Assembly: GCA_964016985.1 (NCBI GenBank)
Contig: OZ024830.1
Location: 57,024,104-57,088,103, forward strand
DNA: 64,000 bases
DNA from: Anodontia alba
Lineage: Eukaryota > Mollusca > Bivalvia > Lucinida > Lucinidae
Direction of reading: 5' to 3'
Shown here: positions 37,552 to 48,976 of the stretch, in pieces
Position numbering within the stretch: position 1 is the first letter of the stretch
Layout of the letters: each line of letters starts with the position of its first letter
Made by a program: the position numbers and the translations under genes
Notes under the pieces: model-generated
Seen by the model: only the letters and a program-made list of their open reading frames with translations
Databases searched by the model: none
What the model was told of the DNA's origin: nothing

Positions 37552-37815
37552 CTTTTGATTGATTGTGTTGGGGTTTAATGACATGTCAATTCTTGTGGGT
37601 CATTTTGTTTTGTCTCCCAAAGAGAGGGAGAAAAGAGATAGAAGAGACAGTAGAAAAGATGTGAGAGAGCGACAGGGTAGAAAGAGGAACAGGAATTAAA
37701 GTGAAGAAACAGAACAAAAACATTCCTCCAATACCCATAGCAGGCCTTGCCAACTGTAAGCCAATATCAGTTGGATGCCCCAGTGATGTAAGATACATGA
37801 CATCTTCGTTACACC
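37552..37815 (-). mobile_element. SINE D
   Basis: TGTTGGGGTTTAATGACATG through CCAATATCAGTTGGATGCCC to TTACACCCAATCACC; slightly diverged. Confidence 0.82.
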
Positions 37816-38235
37816 CAATCACCCCCTTTTCTTATTTCTACACAAAAACATATGTTGTGGGTACTTATTAGGAGCACCTGGGCAAGGCGCTACTAATGAG
37901 TACACACAACATATGTGTTCGTGGAGAAATAAAGAAAACAGCAATACTTTTGGACTGAATAAAACATAATATTATGATCAAGAGTTATGTTAAATGAACA
38001 GCAGGGATGCAATGCAGGAGGGAGAAAAAAAATCAGATGCCACAGCTCCAGATAAGAGGAGATATCCATATAATATCTTCCTTTTTTCTCCCCTAAAAGA
38101 TATGGTGTGGTATTCATTAAAGGCATCTCAGTGAGGCACTTCTAGTGAGTACTCACATTTTCATAGAGATATAAGAAAAATACCAATACTTTTCTGCTGA
38201 AAAAAAAAAACAACCTTATTCTGGAGCAATGATCA
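37816..38235. repeat. Two family A hairpins
   Basis: 37816-37960 (GTGGGTACTTATTAGGAGC) and 38050-38235 (CACAGCTCCAGATAAGAGG start; tip GGCATCTCAGTGAGGCAC). Confidence 0.8.
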
Positions 38236-38267
38236 GATGCCACAACATATATTTTAACCAGCCCTTT

Positions 38268-38477
38268 TTAACCCTTCTCTTGCTGAACACATCATGCCCT
38301 GTCTTAGCAAACAGTGTAGATCCAGATCAGTTGGCCTCTGAAGAAGCCAACTGATCTGGATCTGCATTTGTCATTAAATATGCGAATTTCTATCAAAAAC
38401 CCGGATCAAGTAATCTGATTGGCAGGAAATTAGAAGTAGGCATGGCATTTTCATTTATTCAGCCTGAGAAGGGTTAA
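38268..38477. mobile_element. Family K MITE, inverse orientation
   Basis: Same element as 44475-44688 read on the other strand: AACACATCATGCCC side first, ATTCAGCCTGAGAAGGGTTAA last; core palindrome intact. Confidence 0.82.
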
Positions 38478-38554
38478 TTAACCTCTTACATGTACTAGGC
38501 CAAGTCAAATGCTTTGAAAAAACCTTCTGTCAAAGCTACTAAGGGTATCCAGAT

Positions 38555-38715
38555 AAAAAAAAAAAATCAATCTACAAACACACGTTACGGATGCTCATTA
38601 GAAGAACCTTAGTGAGGCATTTCAAATGCGTATAACATATATTTAAGAGGGAAAATAAGAACCAACATCTAAACTGTTTTGGCTGAAAGCAACAATAAGC
38701 CTTATCTCAGCTTCC
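38555..38715. repeat. Degenerate family A hairpin
   Basis: GATGCTCATTAGAAGAACC...GCATTTCAAATGCGTATAAC; end CCTTATCTCAGCTTCCATAATAGC. Confidence 0.6.
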
Positions 38716-38754
38716 ATAATAGCTATAAATTAATATAAAAATAAATAGGCCTTT

Positions 38755-39300
38755 ACAAACAGTGTAAACCCAGATCAGATGCCACAGATGTGGCGTCTGA
38801 TCAATGTCTACACTGTTTGCCATACATTTTTGTTTGTGTTGAGGTTTTACAGCCCAGTAAACCCAACAGGGTCATGTTGAGCGCTGTCAGTTTACCTAAC
38901 GACACATTTATCGTACTGGACAGGCTTCTAAGTCCTCTAAGTGGTTAACCAGTATTGTGCACATTCTTCTTGAATCAGCGGGAGAGAATGACCGTAGAAA
39001 ATAGTTCATGATCAAAGAAAGAATGTTGCGGACCTGGTGGGGTCGAACCCGCAACCCCCTGAACACCAGTCAGAATCTGCACATCCAACTGAGCCACCGA
39101 GGGCAGCTGTTTGTTTGTCATACATACAGCAATGTTTTAGATACATAAAGAGGCAGTAGAATGAACTTAGCAGAATGAACTATTTCAAATTTTAGGAGAA
39201 GTATGGTAAGTAGATAATGGTGTTTCAATGTTTAGGCTAAATAAAATATGCTGTACACAGATGGCCAGTAAATTCCTCATTACAAACAAATATTTTACCG
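38755..39300. mobile_element. Family E MITE with nested SINE A
   Basis: Hairpin 38757-38820 (CAGTGTAAACCCAGATCAGA). SINE A (about 38828-39111, minus) interrupts E, with TGTTTGCCATACAT and TGTTTGTCATACAT flanking it. The E right arm resumes at 39119. Confidence 0.85.
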
Positions 39301-39449
39301 TATTTTACAAACAATGTTGGAGACAGAGACCTGCACAAATAGTGAAAACTCAAAATCAGATGTAGCATCCTGTACCATCTGATCAGGTGTCTATGTACAC
39401 TGCTGGCCACTCATCCAGCAGCTTTTGGACATATCAACAAGTGGCAAAG

Positions 39450-39645
39450 CTCTTGATAAGATGGCTTTTTCAATCCAAAAGTACTGATATTCTTCTTATT
39501 TCTCTATGAAATCATATGTTGTGGCACTCATTAGAAGCGCCTCACTGAGGCGCTTCTAATGAGTACCCACAACATATGTTTTCCTGGAGAAATAAGAAAG
39601 TTTTTACCTGATACCCACTCTTATCTCGACTTATGAGGTACATGT
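39450..39645. mobile_element. Family A MITE
   Basis: TTCTTATTTCTCTATGAAAT left arm; perfect tip GAAGCGCCTCACTGAGGCGCTTC; end CACTCTTATCTCGACTTATG. Confidence 0.87.
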
Positions 39646-39777
39646 AGTATACATGAGGTGTTCAAACTTTAGTACAAGTACAGTCAGGAGTTTTCATGTC
39701 ACAATTAATTCAGGGTGAACATGGGACATCTCCAGCTGGGGACAATCAATCAAGGTGGAAATAACACATTTGTGGTT

Positions 39778-39813
<36 letters not shown>

Positions 39814-39908
39814 GAATAAAAGTCTTGAATTATATATATTTTTCTTTATTTTTTCACCATATTATTGCAGCTTGACAACATCCTATTTTAAGGATCATTG
39901 CAGAATTG

Positions 39909-40202
39909 TTTGTTTTTTGTGTTGAGGTTTTACGGCCCAGTCAACCCAATGGAGTCATGTCGAGCGCGGTCAGTTACCTAACCACACGTTTACTGGGCAG
40001 GCCTAGTCCTCTAAGGGGTTAACCAGTATTGTGCACATTCTTTCGCCAGAAACTGACAACTGCCCTTCTTGAATCAGCAGAAGGGAGAGAATGACCGTAG
40101 AAAATATTTCATGATCAATTGCCACGAAAGAATGTTGCCGACCTCGGCGGGGGCGAACCTGGGACCTCCTTTGGACGGGCATCCAACTGAGCCACCGAGG
40201 CC
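39909..40202 (-). mobile_element. SINE A
   Basis: Near full length; head loses part of the anticodon-arm region (GGGACCTCCTTTGGACGGG). Flanks TGCAGAATTG (39899-39908) and TGCAGAGTTG (40203-40212). A 32-base T tract precedes it at 39779-39810. Confidence 0.88.
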
Positions 40203-40239
40203 TGCAGAGTTGATATGTAGTACTTGGTGACAATGTAGG

Positions 40240-40550
40240 AATAATGTAGGAATAATTATATCCCTTGCAAACTCCAATGTCAATTTTTTATTATCCCTGC
40301 ATGAAAAAATATGCTGTGGATACTCATTAGAAGTGCCTCAGTGAGGTGCTTTTAATGAGTACCCACATCTTCTTCATTTCGGCTGATGAAAACATATATA
40401 ACATTCTTGAAAAAAGAAATAATAATTCCTCTTATCTGAGCTATTATACAACCCATATTTTCATAGCTCCAAATAAGAGGGGTCATCCACCTTATTTCTC
40501 TTATTTCTGCATGAAAACGTAGATTGTGGGTACTCCTTAGATTTAATGTC
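40240..40550. repeat. Family A' and A fragments
   Basis: 40250-40445 (GGATACTCATTAGAAGTGCC) and 40470-40545 (ATAGCTCCAAATAAGAGGGG...GTAGATTGTGGGTACTCC), the second truncated. Confidence 0.7.
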
Positions 40551-40577
40551 TAACGCCTGCCTGCATTATAGACAATC

Positions 40578-40787
40578 TTAACCCTTGTCCTGCTGAGCCC
40601 GGATATACCTTGTCCTTGCAAACAGTGTAGATCCAGATCAGTTGGCTTCTGAAGCCAACTGATCTGGATCTGTGCTGTTTGATATTAAGTATGCAAATTT
40701 ATAGCAAAAATCCGGACCAAGTCATCTGATTGGCTAAAAATTAGAAGTGGGCATGACATCTTAATTTATTCAGCAGGACAAGGGTTT
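40578..40787. mobile_element. Family K MITE, inverse orientation
   Basis: TTAACCCTTGTCCTGCTGAG and CAGCAGGACAAGGGTTTA ends around the GATCCAGATCAGTTGGCTTC core. Confidence 0.85.
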
Positions 40788-40844
40788 ATGTTTGCCATTG
40801 TTCAAGAAACAATGGACTGGTCCAATGCTATTTTCCATGGACGG

Positions 40845-40975
40845 CTCAATGTTATAACCAAGTATTAGCTTTCACAAAAAAGCTTGGTCTATGCTTAACA
40901 CACATTGTGTGCTTAGCACACACTAAGCTTTTTGTGAAAGCTAATACTTGTAATAAAATGTTGGGTTTATAATCA
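40845..40975. repeat. Hairpin repeat, AGCTTTCACAAAAAAGCTTG type
   Basis: CAAGTATTAGCTTTCACAAA and TTTGTGAAAGCTAATACTTG are inverted around a TGCTTAACACACATTGTGTG centre. Single copy in this window. 40976-41765 beyond is mostly unassigned, with a SINE-like scrap at 41135-41210 and an H-type end at 41370-41405. Confidence 0.7.
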
Positions 40976-41764
40976 CAAGCTATCTGTTATCAATAATAGA
41001 TCAATGTTCGAAATATATACAGTGAAAGGACAAAAACATGGTTTCACATCAAATTTCTAGAACATTTCTACCCAGATCTGTTCTACCAAAAACCACTTAT
41101 GAAAATAATATTAATAAGGCTGTGATATAACAACAGCCCAGTCAAGCTGAGCAGGTCAGTTAAGTTAACCTACTCACACTGAGAAGTGGAGCCCCGCTTT
41201 AAGACACACACTGTAGGTCTTTACCTTGATTGATTTATCTAGCAAATAAATATTGACCTATTTATAAATACTTTACTATACGCAGGGTTCCAGGTAAGTC
41301 ATTACCCAGTATAGAGAAATTCTCATATTTTTGAGGATTTTCTTCAGTTCTCAATAAAGCCTTAGGCTAAATAAAAAAATATGTGTGTTTGGGGTAATAC
41401 ATTAGACAGGCATTGGCCATTTGTGTTCAAGTTTTTCAGGCGGGGGTATCTTTGTCCTTTGGACACATATCTAGTCTTTGAATGAAAAAAAAAAAAAAAA
41501 AAGCCATCTACTGCAGCTGTCATTGGCACTTTAAGGGTTAAATTTATCAATATGCTGACATGAAATGTATATGAAAAAATGTACTTCTTCCAAATTCAGA
41601 ACATGAAAGTCAAAGCCTTAACCTCACTTTTTAAACAGACTCAATGTGACCTTAACAGTTTTGACTGGGCCATAAAACTCAATCTCAAATACTTACCCTA
41701 CTACATGTATTTTAACAAGTCCAGTAATACCACCTGTTGATATGTCTGAAAAATTGCTAGAGGG

Positions 41765-41875
41765 TGGCAAACAGTTCAGATCCTGATCAAAAATGACAGA
41801 ATACAGTCTGTCAGTGTCTGATCTGGATATAAACTGTTTGGTCAGGTCTGTCTGTCCATAACTTTGGGTTATTAA
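41765..41875. repeat. Family E hairpin
   Basis: GGCAAACAGTTCAGATCCTGATC...GTCTGATCTGGATATAAACTG with an internal GACAGAATACAGTCTGTC palindrome. Confidence 0.65.
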
Positions 41876-41947
41876 TGTAATCTCTTTCTTGAATGGCTCA
41901 TGTGATAATATCAGTATATAAATAAAATATATGGCTGTGATGAAAGT

Positions 41948-42364
41948 ACCATATTTTACCTAATTACAGCACATACCCATATAATCATAGAGTCAAGCAA
42001 TTCCGTAGTCTTCAAATAACCTGATAACAGCTTGTGTACTTTTATCTGCTTCTTTATAAAAGCATATGTTGTTGGTACATTGTACTCATTTGAATTGTTT
42101 TGACAAGATGAGGCAATTCAAATGAGTACCAACAATATATACTTTAATAAAGAAAATCAGAAAAAAATATCCAAACTATCATCTCATGAAGTCATCTTCA
42201 AATATCATTTAAGTTATCATTAAATAATCATCTCTTGAGGTCATAAGTTCTTATCTTCCTTTAACATGTTTAAAGTCCTTATCATGTGAATATTTTACTA
42301 CAAATTTTTCATAGTAATTTCAAAAATCCTAAGCAAACAGTGTGGTAATTAGGTTGAATACGGT
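41948..42364. mobile_element. Family M MITE
   Basis: ACCATATTTTACCTAATTAC start and GTAATTAGGTTGAATACGGT end are inverted. The core TACTCATTTGAATTG... / ...CAATTCAAATGAGTA is a family A-like tip with different bases. Confidence 0.8.
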
Positions 42365-42399
42365 AGATCTGCTTTGGCATGCATTTTATTCGTTTGTAC

Positions 42400-42458
42400 G
42401 GATGGGGGTAACACTACATGCCCTTTCCACCATTCTTTGAATGGCGGGGGCATAAAAA
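42400..42458. repeat. Terminal hairpin of GGGCCATAACTC-type element, tail only
   Basis: TACGGATGGGGGTAACAC followed by CATGCCC...GGGGGCATAAAA repeats the 3' architecture of the arrays at 18.0 and 52.0 kb, without the tandem body. Confidence 0.6.
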
Positions 42459-42497
42459 TAAGCACTGATATTTCATGTGAAATGCCTGCTTGGTAAA

Positions 42498-42797
42498 TTG
42501 ATTGATTGTGTTGGGGTTTAACGACACGTCAACCCTTGAGGGTCATTTTGTGTCGTCTCCCAGAGAAAGGGAGAAAAGAGATAGAAGAGAGAGTAGAGGA
42601 GATGAAAGAGAGGGACAGGGAAGAAAGAGGAACAGGAATGAAAGTGAAGAAACAGAAGAAATAAAAACATTCCCCCTCTACCCTTACCCACTACATTTGT
42701 ACAAGGATAGCAGGCCTTGCCCAACTGTAAGCCAATATCAGTTGGACGCCCCAGTGATTTAAGATACACAGCACCTTCGCACCACCCGACCACCCCC
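42498..42797 (-). mobile_element. SINE D with 14-bp target duplication
   Basis: Same structure as 6614-6899. GCCTGCTTGGTAAA at 42484-42497 and 42798-42811 is a perfect duplication, which defines the element as about 300 bp with a (TTGA)n-like tail. Confidence 0.92.
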
Positions 42798-43139
42798 GCC
42801 TGCTTGGTAAACAATTCACATGAAATGTACAGACTTATTTTCTCTGATTTTTTTTTTAAAAAATTAGAATGTCTTTTTTGCTTGGCACTGTAAGGGCTTA
42901 TATTGTAATCTGGAAGGGAAAACAGGCACAGACATGGCTGGATTGCCACCAAAAATCCATTAAATCAATATTCTGTTTGGCCAACATGTTTGAACTTTAT
43001 GCAAAGATATTGACAACCATTCTTGCTATACAAATAAAAGAAAAAAACATTAGCAAGCAATTGTTTCATATGTCACAGCTCTAAATAAGAGGGGTATCCA
43101 TATAAGAGGGGGTAGCTGCCACTCCCCACCCCCACACTC

Positions 43140-43325
43140 TACCACTTCTGCTGAAACTTTGGAGGGTCAACCCTGCCATCACTGGCTTTTAGCATGAAGG
43201 TGGTCATCTCATGGGAAAATTTAGCAGATGACAAACTGATGATATTTTTCCCAACAAAACAGGAGTTTCCTTTGAAGACAATTTCCAGGATAGCTAAAAG
43301 CCTAGTTTCTGAGAAAAATAGGAAA
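43140..43325. repeat. Family D fragment
   Basis: TTTAGCAGATGACAAACTGATG...AAGCCTAGTTTCTGAGAAAA; one palindromic arm partly deleted. Confidence 0.55.
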
Positions 43326-43327
43326 AG

Positions 43328-43680
43328 TACAGTCAAACCTGTGTTAAGCAAGCACCCATGTAAATGCCAAAAACAGGGTTCATTCATTTATGACTAACCA
43401 AAATTCCCTGACATTTCCCTGACACAAATTCAAATTTCCCTGACAGTACTGGAGGAGAAAATTTTATGAATTTAGCAAAAAAGACACATAGGGACCAAAC
43501 ATCCCGGCTTCATCAGCCTGAAATGTAAAATGCCCTGACATTTCCCTGACATTGTTGCAAAATTTCATTTTACCCCAACACATCACAGAATTCCCTGACA
43601 ATTCCCTGACCTTGAAAAAATTTGATGGAGGTGATTGCTTAATACAGGTGGCCTTTAAGACAGGTTTAAATGTATTTCAA
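43328..43680. repeat. Element with TTCCCTGACA motif repeats
   Basis: ACAGTCAAACCTGTGTTAAGC opens it and GCTTAATACAGGTGGCC with AAGACAGGTTT closes it (imperfect inverted ends; the 4276-4350 stretch is a similar short copy). Inside, CCCTGACATTTCCCTGAC-type motifs recur about eight times. Confidence 0.55.
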
Positions 43681-43782
43681 AATGTACTCTACTGCACATC
43701 ATACCCAGGTAAGCATCAACAGTAAGCCTGTAGTAAAAAGGTAAAGTTATTATTAGCCTTTCCCCTTAATGTTTAACAATCT

Positions 43783-44016
43783 GGGCCCAGTTGTTCAACG
43801 TGTCCTTAGCTTAATGAACTCGTTAAGGGTCATTTCGTTAACTGTTTTAGCGGATTCAATATACAATATTCTGATATTTTTTTCTGAAAAAATGTGAGGT
43901 GAGTAGCTTTTGCAGTCATTTTTTCAGCAAAAAATTTCAGCATATTTGCATATCACTCGATGTAAATTTTAACGAACCGTTAACTAATGACATCTTTAGC
44001 TTTGAACAACTGGGCC
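43783..44016. mobile_element. Family L MITE
   Basis: GGGCCCAGTTGTTCAACG and TTTGAACAACTGGGCC ends. Part of the central arm is deleted (AGCTTTTGCAGTCATTTTTT). Confidence 0.85.
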
Positions 44017-44019
44017 TTG

Positions 44020-44245
44020 GTTAAAATTTTCAGCAGACTACATTTTGAATTGATTAAAATTTTCAGCAGACTACATTTTGAATTGATGTTTTTTTTTGTT
44101 TTTTTTTTTTGTTTTTTTTTTCTCCAGAAAACAGGAAACAATTTGCATGAAATGTCAAATCCTGTTTCCTGGGAAAAAAATAAGAAAAATATAACCAATT
44201 TGTCGTCTGCTGAATTAGCCCAGAGAATGGTGAAGGTTAAACTGG
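44020..44245. repeat. Family D MITE with short tandem duplication
   Basis: AAAATTTTCAGCAGACTACA plus TTTTGAATTGATT is duplicated (44022-44090); then AAACAGGAAACAATTTGCAT...GTCGTCTGCTGAATTAGCCC. Confidence 0.7.
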
Positions 44246-44474
44246 AGCCCTGAAAAGTAATTTTTTTCACTGTTTCTTATGCATGAGAATGAAGACTTGG
44301 CGAAAAATCAAGACAGCAATGAAATTCATTCAGTACTTATATTATAACCAAGGTCAGTCTGCCTGATCAATAAAGCTTTGGAATATAAAGAAAAGCCATC
44401 CAACCATATGAGAGGGAAGAACGCTAAATAAGGTGCTTTATAAAACTCCAACAAAAAAACATAGCTCTACATAA

Positions 44475-44688
44475 TTAACCCTTGTCCTGCTGAATAAATT
44501 AAGATGCCATGCCCACTTCCAATTTACAGCCAATCAGATTACTTGGTCCGGATCGTTGCTATAAATTCACATACTTAATGTCAAACAGTGCAGATCCAGA
44601 TCAGTTGGCTTCTTCAGAAGCCAACTGATCTGGATCTACACTGTTTGCAAAGGCAGGGTATATCCGGGTTCAGCAGGACAAGGGTTAA
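44475..44688. mobile_element. Family K MITE, complete
   Basis: Perfect 20-bp inverted ends TTAACCCTTGTCCTGCTGAA. The core GATCCAGATCAGTTGGCTTC pairs with its complement around TTCA. Reference copy for the family. Confidence 0.9.
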
Positions 44689-44699
44689 GACTTTTTACA

Positions 44700-44865
44700 A
44701 CCGAAAATTTCTGATATTTTTCTTGTTTCTCCACAAAAAAACGTGCAGTGACACTCATTAGAAGCCACTCGCTGAGGTGCTTCTAACGAGTACCCACAAC
44801 ATAGATTTTTGCAGAGGAATAAGCAAAATTCTATGTGGATATCCCCTCTTATCTGTCCTTTTTCT
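44700..44865. mobile_element. Family A hairpin
   Basis: CTTGTTTCTCCACAAAAAAAC...ACTCATTAGAAGCCACTCGC / GAGGTGCTTCTAACGAG; end CCCCTCTTATCTG. Confidence 0.75.
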
Positions 44866-45047
44866 CCATGAAATAAGGGTACTTGTTAAAAGACTTTGCT
44901 GACAACACTTTTTTTTGTGGAAAATTATGAAAAAAACTAAATTTGAATACTCCTCTTAGCTGGAGCTATATAGAGCTATCAGCAAAAATTCGACCAACTT
45001 GTAAATCTATGAGAAGCTTTAGCAGCTTATCTGGGTCTTAATAGCTG

Positions 45048-45262
45048 CTTTACCTCTGGTCGAGCTGAACCCGGATATATAGGTGCCTTTGCAAATAATG
45101 TAGATCCAGATCAGTTGGCTTCTGAAGAAGAAAACTGATCTGGATTGGCACTGTTTGTTAATTAGAATGAATTTGTATCAACAACCTGGATAAAGTAATC
45201 TGATTGGCTGAAAATTGGAAGTGGGCGTGGCATCTTAACTTATTCAGCATGACAAGGGTTAG
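45048..45262. mobile_element. Family K MITE, inverse orientation
   Basis: GAGCTGAACCCGGATATA...CAGCATGACAAGGGTTAG with a mutated core (GAAGAAGAAAACTGATC). Confidence 0.8.
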
Positions 45263-45264
45263 CC

Positions 45265-45660
45265 TTTAAAGTGCTAATCACAACTACAGCAGGCGACATT
45301 TTGATTTTTTGTGTATTTTTTTTCAGAGATATATGGCTTGACATTTTCAAGCAAATCATTTGCGTAGGTGATGATTCACATGAAATGGCAAGTCTGGAAA
45401 ACTACAAGAAAAAAAAATAAATAAAAGAATGTCTCTCAATATTAGACAGATATTTTACCACAAGTTTGGTCCATTTAATTTGGAAATTGCATCATAATTA
45501 AGAGTGAGGTTTTGTACCAGTAAAACTGTGTTTCTCCTAGTTTTTGGACAGACAGGCTTGTGCAAACAGTGTAGACCCTGATCAGTTGCCTCAGAATGTG
45601 GATTCTGATCAGGGTCTACAACGTTTACTATTCATCTAGCAATTATTTGGACATTAATCC
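45265..45660. repeat. Family G palindrome and family E hairpin
   Basis: 45265-45425 is G (AAGTGCTAATCACAACTACA, GCTTGACATTTTCAAGC). 45560-45625 is E (AGTGTAGACCCTGATCAG / CTGATCAGGGTCTAC). 45661-46094 holds nothing recognised. Confidence 0.65.
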
Positions 45661-46094
45661 CCAGCTGTAAAATGGAGGTACAAAATTAATGTATTTATCT
45701 TTTTGGATAACTTCAGTACAGAATAAAATTCTCCGAATACTTAGGGTCAATAAGTCAAAGACAGTATTAGCTATATTTGCTAAGTTTGCCCATAAGAAAT
45801 CTGGCTCATTTGACATTATCATTTATTACATTAATTTTCATTTTGTGAAATATTTATTAGTGTGAGAGTGTGTGTGTCCATAAATATCATGTAAATATCA
45901 AGATTCTCCCGAGGCGGGGAACAGCAAAGATTATCCAAGGGATTCTGACATTTTCCAAACTTGACATCAAAATTGTGAATGAATCTCTCAGCCTGGAAAC
46001 AAAAATTTGTTTCTAAGAGTTCTTTAGGAGATCTAAAAAGAATATATTTGAGAAACTGTCATAATCTAATAAAATGTTTATAGCAGTTATGGTG

Positions 46095-46330
46095 ATAATT
46101 TTAGAGTTTTACACTCCTTTAGACATTATTTTAAAAGTCTTCACAAGAGTATTCAGGATGATGAAACAATGACACTGAAAGGCTCTGTGCAACCTGAACC
46201 GTATTCTGCCTCCAGCAGAGATCAAACCAGGGAGCTTCATTATCTGAAATTGGGAGTGCTAAACCACATGGCCAGACATATGTTGTGGGTACTCATTAGA
46301 AGCATCTCAGCGAGGCACTGCTCAGGCTAT
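46095..46330 (-). repeat. SINE C copy and family A fragment
   Basis: 46095-46265 follows SINE C (AAAGGCTCTGTGCAACCTG...TTATCTGAAATTGGGAG). 46275-46325 is a family A left arm (GTTGTGGGTACTCATTAGAAG). Confidence 0.6.
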
Positions 46331-46374
46331 GAATTATTCTCAACTCTGCATGGTATATTCATCAGGGCCCAGTT

Positions 46375-46608
46375 GTTCAAAGCGCCGTTAGCTTAACGAG
46401 CTCGTTAAGGGTCATTTCGTTAACTGTTTTAGCGGATTCAAGATACAATATTCTGATATTTTTTGCTGAAAAAAATGTGAGTAGCTTTTGCACTGCAAAA
46501 GCTACTCACATTTTTTCAGCAAAAAATTTCAGCATATTTGTGTATCAGTCGATGTAAATTTTAACGAATCGTTAACTAACGACATTGTTAGCTTTGAACA
46601 ACTGGGCC
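46375..46608. mobile_element. Family L MITE
   Basis: Complete, with intact central palindrome GTGAGTAGCTTTTGCACTGC / GCAGTGCAAAAGCTACTCAC-type arms and GGGCCCAGTTG ends. Confidence 0.88.
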
Positions 46609-46669
46609 CAGGAATATTCTGTCTAATTCCAGAGCATAACTGGGAATGATTTCCAGTCTAACCCAATAA

Positions 46670-47148
46670 CTCAGGGGTGTGGGGTGGGGGGTGGGTAACT
46701 TGCGGGTAATTGTGGTATGGGTGTTCGAGCCAGTATTTTAAAACCTACCCCAGTCATATACCTGGCCTTTGAGAAAACGGACCCATTTATATAGTAGACT
46801 GTCTGAAATGTTGACCCATTCATATACTGCCCTTTGATTTTTGTACCCATTTATTGCTGGTAGATAGACAAATATATATAGCAGTCTATTCATTGAATAC
46901 CAAGAGAACAAGTAGCCTCGAAAAATCTATGAACGAAAAATATGTGCATGTACCCGGATACATCACAAAAGTGGGCATTTCATATACTAATCCAGAAAAA
47001 TGGGGCCAATCATATACTTTTTGCTGAAAACAGGGGCCAATCATATACTTGGCAGCACTGAAAAAGGGGGCCATTCGGCACGCACATCCATACTATGCTA
47101 TATATAGGAGGTTACCTCCCTTCACTCACCCCCCCCCCACCCCCCAAG
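46670..47148 (-). mobile_element. Poly-G/poly-C bounded repeat element, copy 2
   Basis: Reverse complement of 9394-9872 over its full length: GCACGCACATCC, CATATACTTGGCAGCAC and CAAAGGGCAG(T) match in order. The left end is G-rich (CTCAGGGGTGTGGGG), the right end C-rich. Flanks ACCCAATAA and ACCCATAA may be an imperfect target duplication. Confidence 0.75.
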
Positions 47149-47196
47149 ACCCATAAAGGGTCTGCCTTTTGCCCATCCTTAGGGTGAAAATAATTA

Positions 47197-48620
47197 CAGT
47201 CGACTCTCGTTATCTCGAACTTCACGGGACCTGACAAAAATGTTCGAGTTATCAGTAGTTCGAGACAACCAAATTGTGACGTCATAGGTATGACGACTGT
47301 TCGCCTCTGTTCGCCAAACGTGCTTGGAAGGCACATATATATGGCAATTAAAATAATTTACGCGTACTTCAGTTTGCATTGTTACTGTTTGTTTTAGGAG
47401 ATGCAATGGTTCTCTTGGAATAATATCATCAAAAAATGTTAATAATAATAAATTTCAAACGTCTCTTGTTGTCTTTTAAATCTCCTGCAAATTTGGATTT
47501 CCATATGAGCTATAAATAAATTACTGGCTTCCGGGTTGCGTTGTCTATACGTTATGAACTGGTTTGGATTAGCTCCCTTCGCATAGACGACTCGATAAAG
47601 AGTTGACTGGTTTCCGCTTTTGCATGAAACGCTTACAATGTTAAGCGGCAGGTGTAAGCTAGTTTGGATTATCTCCCCTGGCATAAACGAACCATCTCAG
47701 GGCGGCAAACTGTAAATCCTGCAGAGAAAGCTCGTTATGAACCGTCTCATCTGGACCTACACTATTTGTGCGGGTATCCGTACCAGTCTACAGGGTCGGA
47801 AGGGTTAACATCGGTACCCACGTGTAATTCGTCTATTTGAGGCCGTGCACGATAACTCCTATTAAAAGACTGTGCGACTGTCAAAGACTCGGATCAGCCT
47901 GCACGCCCACGAATTTTCCATTATACGCACGAGCCTTATTTGGGCTTACCAAAGAGCACCGCCTGACCAAAGAGTAACAAGCGAAGATTCAGACTTAGCT
48001 AGCCTGATCAATACAGGCTGATCTGAGTCGGAACCTGTCGCGCACTGACTTTTCTTGAAGACGCTATATCATTCAGACGGACAGTACTCAATAGTGAAGA
48101 GCATATCTAAACAATAAATTAAAGATACTTCGTTGATTAATCTTCCATAACACTATTCTGAGCCGCTTTTTTTTTATCTTACAAATCAATGACACGAGAC
48201 GGTGTTGAGCGCCGCGTGTCAAACCCGACTCGACACGCACGTGATTTCATAATTACGGATTTTAGACACTGTTTGTGTTGTTTGTACCTGGACAAAGGGG
48301 AAAATTAAACTGTTGATTTATTTATCAATGGCCTTTTATGATTTTCATTAACCGATAGACCGGCGGCGCCGCATCTTACATTTTTTTTTCCTTCGTCATG
48401 GTCCGAGTTCGAGATACGCGGTAGTAAAACCTGTGAAAAATATATTCAGGGACTGAAAATGATGGACGAGATAGCCGAAGTGTCGACATAAAAGAAGTTC
48501 GACATACGCGAAGCTGAAATACAATAAATACATAGGGAAAATAATCGGGACTTAGAAATCAGTTCGACATAAGTGATAGGATCGAGATAAGAGGGGTCGA
48601 GATAACGAGAGTCAACTGTA
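47197..48620. mobile_element. Nonautonomous pogo/Tigger-like element, 1.42 kb
   Basis: Left end CAGTCGACTCTCGTTATCTC and right end (reversed) CAGTTGACTCTCGTTATCTC are near-identical and flanked by TA. Subterminal TTCGAGTTATC and TTCGACATA motifs recur inside. No transposase frame survives. The interior is GC-richer than its surroundings. Confidence 0.8.
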
Positions 48621-48776
48621 TGTTGTTATAAATTACATGTAGAAGGAAAACAGTAAAGCATATTTGTAAGAATCAAAACGAAGTTATAAACAATTATAAT
48701 CGCAATTATAAGGACTACTGTTATACAGAGGGTCAACTACCGGTATATATTATACATGTGTATACTACTTCTTACC

Positions 48777-48850
48777 TGAGTGTAGACCAGTACTCCTGTT
48801 ACACTGAAACCTGAATGTGTCCTAGCAAGTAAATATACTGTGTATTAACT
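48777..48850 (-). other. Alternative candidate MVP 5' UTR exon
   Basis: The minus strand carries a strong donor, CACTCAG|GTAAGAAG, at about 48776. No promoter motif is evident upstream of it. Offered as an alternative to 54.35 kb. Confidence 0.2.
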
Positions 48851-48976
48851 GCTGGTTCAGCACTGGATTTAACCTTTGTGGTGCAATAATATAAAGTATA
48901 GCACAGCTCATTTCCTGTAAAATGTTTATACACACACAACTCCAGACAAGAAGGGGTATCAGGTGAATATTATACT

